Below, in pieces: positions 60,247 to 64,000 of a DNA stretch of 64,000 bases (position 1 is its first letter; the number at the start of each line of letters is the position of its first letter). The translations under genes and the position numbers were made by a program. Origin of the DNA: Ignavibacteriales bacterium (GTDB lineage: Bacteria > Bacteroidota > Ignavibacteria > Ignavibacteriales > Melioribacteraceae); assembly GCA_021740915.1 (NCBI GenBank), contig JAIOYW010000009.1, positions 62,001-126,000 of the forward strand. The letters run 5' to 3'. The notes beneath the pieces are model-generated. The model was not told where the DNA came from, made no database searches, and saw nothing but the letters and a program-made list of their open reading frames with translations.

Positions 60247-60957
60247 ATGGGAAGAATATTTGAAAAAAGAAAGCATAGAATGTTTGCGCGATTTGCAAAA
60301 ATGTCGCAGGCATTTAACCGTGTAAGAAAAGAAATTGAAATTGCCGTTAAAGCAGGCGGCCCGGACGTAAAAGGCAATTCAAGGCTGAGAATTGCTGTTC
60401 AGAATGCAAAAGCAGTAAACATGCCGAAGGACAGGGTCGATGCTGCAATAAAACGCGCTTCATCGAAGGATACGTCAGGTTATTCCGAGATTCTTTATGA
60501 AGGAATGGGACCGCATGGAATAGCTTTTATTGTAGATACTGCGACTGATAATGCAAACCGTACGGTTGCGAATGTGAGGCATCATTTCCGGAAACACGGA
60601 GGAAATCTCGGGAATACGGGCAGCGTTACATTTATGTTCGAACATAAAGCGTTTATAAAAATTGACCGGACTTCAGTTGAAGATCCTGAAAGTCTGGAAC
60701 TCGAATTGATTGATGCGGGTCTTGAGGAATTTAACGTTGAAGAGGATTCCTGTTACATTTATACTGCTTTCGAGGATTTCGGCTCAATGCAGAAAGCTCT
60801 TGATGAAAAAGGTATTGAATTTGCATCTGCTGAATTCCAGTATTTAGCCACAAATTACAAAGAATTGAATGAAGAGCAGCAGGCGGAAGTAAACGCCCTT
60901 ATTGAAGCCCTTGAAGAAGACGAGGACGTTCAATCGGTTTTTCATAATATGGCTTAA
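60247..60957 (+). CDS. yebC: YebC/PmpR family protein
   Basis: The 236-aa protein has the family start M-G-R-I-F-E-K-R-K-H-R-M-F-A-R and the segments N-S-R-L-R-I-A-V-Q-N-A-K-A-V-N-M-P, Y-E-G-M-G-P-H-G and G-G-N-L-G-N-T-G-S-V. Members were first described as transcriptional regulators, and some, such as TACO1 and YebC2, act in translation of proline-rich stretches. Length is standard and the C-terminal acidic region is typical. A terminator-like hairpin follows. Confidence 0.93.
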   Translation: MGRIFEKRKHRMFARFAKMSQAFNRVRKEIEIAVKAGGPDVKGNSRLRIAVQNAKAVNMPKDRVDAAIKRASSKDTSGYSEILYEGMGPHGIAFIVDTATDNANRTVANVRHHFRKHGGNLGNTGSVTFMFEHKAFIKIDRTSVEDPESLELELIDAGLEEFNVEEDSCYIYTAFEDFGSMQKALDEKGIEFASAEFQYLATNYKELNEEQQAEVNALIEALEEDEDVQSVFHNMA

Positions 60958-60964
60958 AATTTTG

Positions 60965-61003
60965 CCCCGGTATTTTGTAAAACACAGTACCGGGGTTATT
61001 TTC
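60965..61003 (+). terminator. Probable terminator after yebC
   Basis: CCCCGGTA (60965-60972) pairs perfectly with TACCGGGG (60988-60995), followed by TTATTTTC. The stem is GC-rich and the T-run is broken, so strength is uncertain. Confidence 0.7.
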
Positions 61004-61717
61004 ATTCCTCCCGGCATACTCCATAATCGTCATGGATTCCACCCTAAGAAACATCAGCCCGAAAATTCTCTGGATAGAATATAATTTTTAAGTGATCGGT
61101 ATATTTATTTGATTCGCAGAGCGGGCACTTATTTTTATTTGAATTAATTAATTTCAGAGCAGAAGCATCCCGGATTTATAATGTCTTTTTCTCTGTGTTA
61201 TTCACTGATATTTGGATAAAACTATTCCATATTCTGATTTGTTGTGCTTTCTTGATTATTAAATAAGTGTGCTTATGCTTTTCAGCAGCAATATTTATAA
61301 ATCCGGGTGATACTTCGCCTCAAAGGATTTTTATAACGATTCAGCGACTAATAATTAATTGAAGCGCTGGCAGCTACGTAAGTGCTGAAACAGCGAAACA
61401 CTTCAGGTGATTTGAGATATTGATGAACATAATAGGATAATATTATCTTAAAAAGATTACGATAAAGTAAATTATCAGCCGAATTCAGCCGCCGTTAGTA
61501 ATCATAATCAGATAATCGTGCACGAAGTAACATCTTATTCGATGTGCGGAAAGGCATAATATTATCGGGAATCTGGAAATTATTTGACTACTATAAATAT
61601 CTTCATTGTTAATTATCAAAGAATTTAGTAATTTCATATAGATTTTGAAATATTTCAGCAAGATTTTTACTAAAGTATTATCCTGTTTCCTCCCTCCAGG
61701 GTAGTAAAAGGAATATT
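61004..61717. other. 714-bp region with no supported gene
   Basis: Only short frames are present, such as a 60-codon frame that overlaps the yebC end. No tRNA, repeat or strong hairpin was found. The right end should hold the promoter of the sensor gene that starts at 61718; AAAAGGA lies just before its ATG. Confidence 0.55.
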
Positions 61718-64000
61718 ATGTCTAAAATAATGCCTGAATACAGAATCAAACAGCGATTCATCATTATTATTACGGCAATAATTGTTGTATCGTTGAGCGT
61801 GGGTTACTTTTTTTACCGGATTGAACAGAATGCAATTCGAAAATCGCATGAGGACATTCTACAATCGGTCTCAGAAATAAAAACCGATCAATTAATTCAG
61901 TGGCTTGCAGTACGAAAATCTGATATCTCCACAATTTCCAATTCATATTATTTCAAAATTTTGTTGTCGGCATATCTCCAGGACAGAAGTAACCCAAAAT
62001 TAATCAAAGAATTGAGTGAAAAATTTGATATTGACGAGGTGAGTTATTATTACCGGGAGATAATACTTTGTGATATTAATGGAGAAATCCTCTACCCAAA
62101 TACAAAACAAAAACAATACTTTAGCGATGAAGCGCTTATAAAAGAATCCGTTAAAACTAAAAATACCACATTTTCGGACTTTTATTTTTCGGATAGCAGC
62201 CGGCAGCATCTAATCGAATTTGTATCCCCGGTTCTGGAAAATGAAAATGTTATTGCAGTATTGATCTTTGAGGTCGATGCTCAGAAATTTCTTAATTATT
62301 ATAGCAAATTGCAGCCAATCGGGAGCGATAATTATGAGAATTACCTTGTAAGAAGCCGCGGAGACAGCGTACAGTACATGATTGACTTCAGTGATATAAA
62401 GTCGTCTGTCCAGTATGGACGGATGAAAATAACGAATAAAAATCTGCCATCGGCAAAAGTACTCACCGGATTCGAGGGTATTTTTGAAGGCGTAGATTTC
62501 AAGGGGATCGAAGTCTTATCATACATTAAAAAAATTCCGGGCACCGATTGGGGGCTGGTAACCAAAATAGATGAAAGCCATATTTCCCGGCATATTACCA
62601 GCACATTGATTCTTATTGTTTTGTTATCCACGGCAATAATTGCATTAACCGGAATAGGCATTTTGCTGTTATTTAATCATCGGGAGAAAAAAACTCTTTC
62701 TGAAATTGTAAGTAAACAGTCGCAGCTTCTTCAGGCAAGGGAGGAGACGCAGGCGGTATTATATAGCATTGGTGAAGGAGTTATCACAACGGATAAAAAA
62801 GGAATAATTGACGGAATAAACCCGGCTGCTCAGAAAATCACAGGCTGGACTGAGAATGAATGTATCGGGCAAACGCTTGAAAAAGTATTTAATATTGTAA
62901 ACGAGGACTCCGGTGAAACTGTTCTGCCGCCAATTGCAAGGATTGTGCAGGAAGGTCTGATCACCGGATTTTCAAATCATACTGTTCTAATTAACAGAAA
63001 TGGTGAAACAATTCCTATTTCCGAGAATGGCGCCCCGATAAAAGATGAGACCGGAAATGTGCGCGGCGCTGTCATAGCTTTCCGGGATCAGACTGAAGAG
63101 AGGTCTCTTTTAAAAGAAATTACCGAAAGTCAGAAAAATTTCAGAACTCTTTTTGAAAACTCTCCGACCGGAAAATCAATGACTGGAATTGATGGATCAC
63201 TCCGGGTGAACAGGGCTTTCTGTGAAATTACCGGTTACAGCAGGGAGGAACTCAAAAATAAAAAATGGCAGGAAATTTCTCATCCCGATGATATATCTAA
63301 AACATCTGAAATTGTTTCGTCACTTATTGAAGGAAAAACTGCCCAAGCCCGGTTCGAACAACGATTTATTAATAAACAGGGAGAGATCGTCTGGACGGAT
63401 GTTTCCACTTTTCTTCAGAGGGATGAGCTCGGGGACCCCAAATTTTTTATAACAACAGTTATTGATATAACAAAGAAAAAAGCCGATGAAGAAGCTTTGC
63501 GAAGGAGTTCTTTTGAATTAAAAGTAAGGAACGAAATAGTTGAAGTTTTTCTTTCTATATCCGGAGATCAAATTTATAGCGCAGTATTGCGGATAATTCT
63601 TGAAGCTTTCCGGAGCAGATTCGGAATTTTCGGCTATATAGATGAGAATGGCGACCTTATTGTTCCAACCATGACTGATGAAGTCTGGGATAGATGCAAC
63701 ATCCAGGATAAGAAGGTAAAATTTAAAAAGCAGACATGGGGTGACTCAAGCTGGCCCACAGCAATCCGAGAAAAACGGATTGTTTTTTCAAATGCTCCTT
63801 CATCAAATATCCTGGAAGGGCATATACAGATTGAAAGGCATATTTCGATGCCAGTTATCCATATGGATCGTGTTATAGGGCTTATACAGGTTGCGAACAG
63901 AGAAACCGATTACACTGAGAGTGATCTTGAACTTATTGAAATATTGGGCAAAACTATAGCTCCGATCCTTGATGCCCGGCTGAGTGCTGAGCTTGAAGAG
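61718..64000 (+). CDS. Membrane PAS-PAS-GAF sensor protein, partial (runs off the window)
   Basis: The frame is open for 761 codons to the last base, so the C-terminus is missing. A transmembrane helix (about 13-31) is followed by a periplasmic sensor of about 260 residues (dCache-like by size) and a second helix near 295-318. Two PAS domains follow: A-V-L-Y-S-I-G-E-G-V-I-T-T-D near 345, and F-R-T-L-F-E-N-S-P-T-G near 474 with a PAC motif. A GAF domain (about 610-761) is at the edge. By analogy a histidine kinase or cyclase output should follow. The ATG at 61718 has AAAAGGA upstream. Confidence 0.88.
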   Translation, partial: MSKIMPEYRIKQRFIIIITAIIVVSLSVGYFFYRIEQNAIRKSHEDILQSVSEIKTDQLIQWLAVRKSDISTISNSYYFKILLSAYLQDRSNPKLIKELSEKFDIDEVSYYYREIILCDINGEILYPNTKQKQYFSDEALIKESVKTKNTTFSDFYFSDSSRQHLIEFVSPVLENENVIAVLIFEVDAQKFLNYYSKLQPIGSDNYENYLVRSRGDSVQYMIDFSDIKSSVQYGRMKITNKNLPSAKVLTGFEGIFEGVDFKGIEVLSYIKKIPGTDWGLVTKIDESHISRHITSTLILIVLLSTAIIALTGIGILLLFNHREKKTLSEIVSKQSQLLQAREETQAVLYSIGEGVITTDKKGIIDGINPAAQKITGWTENECIGQTLEKVFNIVNEDSGETVLPPIARIVQEGLITGFSNHTVLINRNGETIPISENGAPIKDETGNVRGAVIAFRDQTEERSLLKEITESQKNFRTLFENSPTGKSMTGIDGSLRVNRAFCEITGYSREELKNKKWQEISHPDDISKTSEIVSSLIEGKTAQARFEQRFINKQGEIVWTDVSTFLQRDELGDPKFFITTVIDITKKKADEEALRRSSFELKVRNEIVEVFLSISGDQIYSAVLRIILEAFRSRFGIFGYIDENGDLIVPTMTDEVWDRCNIQDKKVKFKKQTWGDSSWPTAIREKRIVFSNAPSSNILEGHIQIERHISMPVIHMDRVIGLIQVANRETDYTESDLELIEILGKTIAPILDARLSAELEE

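Overview
The window reads as a chromosomal segment of a Gram-negative bacterium of the Bacteroidota/Chlorobiota/Ignavibacteriota superphylum, most likely an Ignavibacteria-type organism. This is inferred from four things: a short RpoD without region 1.1 (284 aa, Bacteroidetes type), a TonB-dependent outer-membrane receptor with lipoproteins, large multi-PAS/GAF hybrid kinases, and moderate-to-low GC with intact Shine-Dalgarno sites. TTG starts are common in core genes. No rRNA operon, prophage, transposase or CRISPR array was seen.

Region 1 (1-25303) is the translation/transcription superlocus, all on the + strand: the 3' part of rpoB, then rpoC, the str genes (rpsL-rpsG-fusA-tuf), the S10 and spc genes (rpsJ through secY-map-infA-rpmJ) and the alpha genes (rpsM-rpsK-rpsD-rpoA-rplQ). 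A tRNA-Gln(TTG) gene sits between rplR and rpsE. The only clear intrinsic terminator lies after rplQ and directly touches the engB start codon.

Region 2 (25304-36316) is housekeeping mixed with oddities: engB, a GAF-GAF-degenerate GGDEF membrane protein, deoB, and a four-gene cluster of an unknown small protein, a PIN-like protein and two EutN/CcmL microcompartment vertex proteins. rpoD follows, overlapped by an NlpC/P60 lipoprotein. Next come a small membrane protein, a four-helix-bundle (IVP-like) gene lying between two oppositely oriented arrays of a 16-bp tandem repeat, fumC, a twin-CDGSH iron-sulfur protein, an unknown gene and a nitroreductase.

Region 3 (36537-45094) is a signalling block. 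A TonB-dependent receptor and a YfiR-like periplasmic protein overlap, and are followed by three phosphorelay proteins (a hybrid kinase, a receiver-kinase and a receiver-PAS-PAS-kinase), none with a DNA-binding output domain.

Region 4 (45179-54615) holds a secreted dienelactone hydrolase-like protein on the minus strand and a six-gene + strand operon. That operon encodes a 790-aa lipoprotein, a membrane-anchored family-5-like solute-binding protein, a secreted SH3-like protein, two very divergent Dpp/Opp-type permeases and a double-ABC ATPase. It is the best candidate here for an uncharacterised machine.

Region 5 (54616-64000) is accessory. It contains a BstYI/BglII-like restriction-modification pair whose endonuclease 5' end looks frameshifted, a PhzF-like gene with a small partner, and an AbiE toxin-antitoxin operon lying between two 138-bp direct repeats whose toxin has lost a nucleotidyltransferase Asp. 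A YebC regulator, a gene-poor stretch and a large PAS/GAF sensor protein that runs off the end complete the window.
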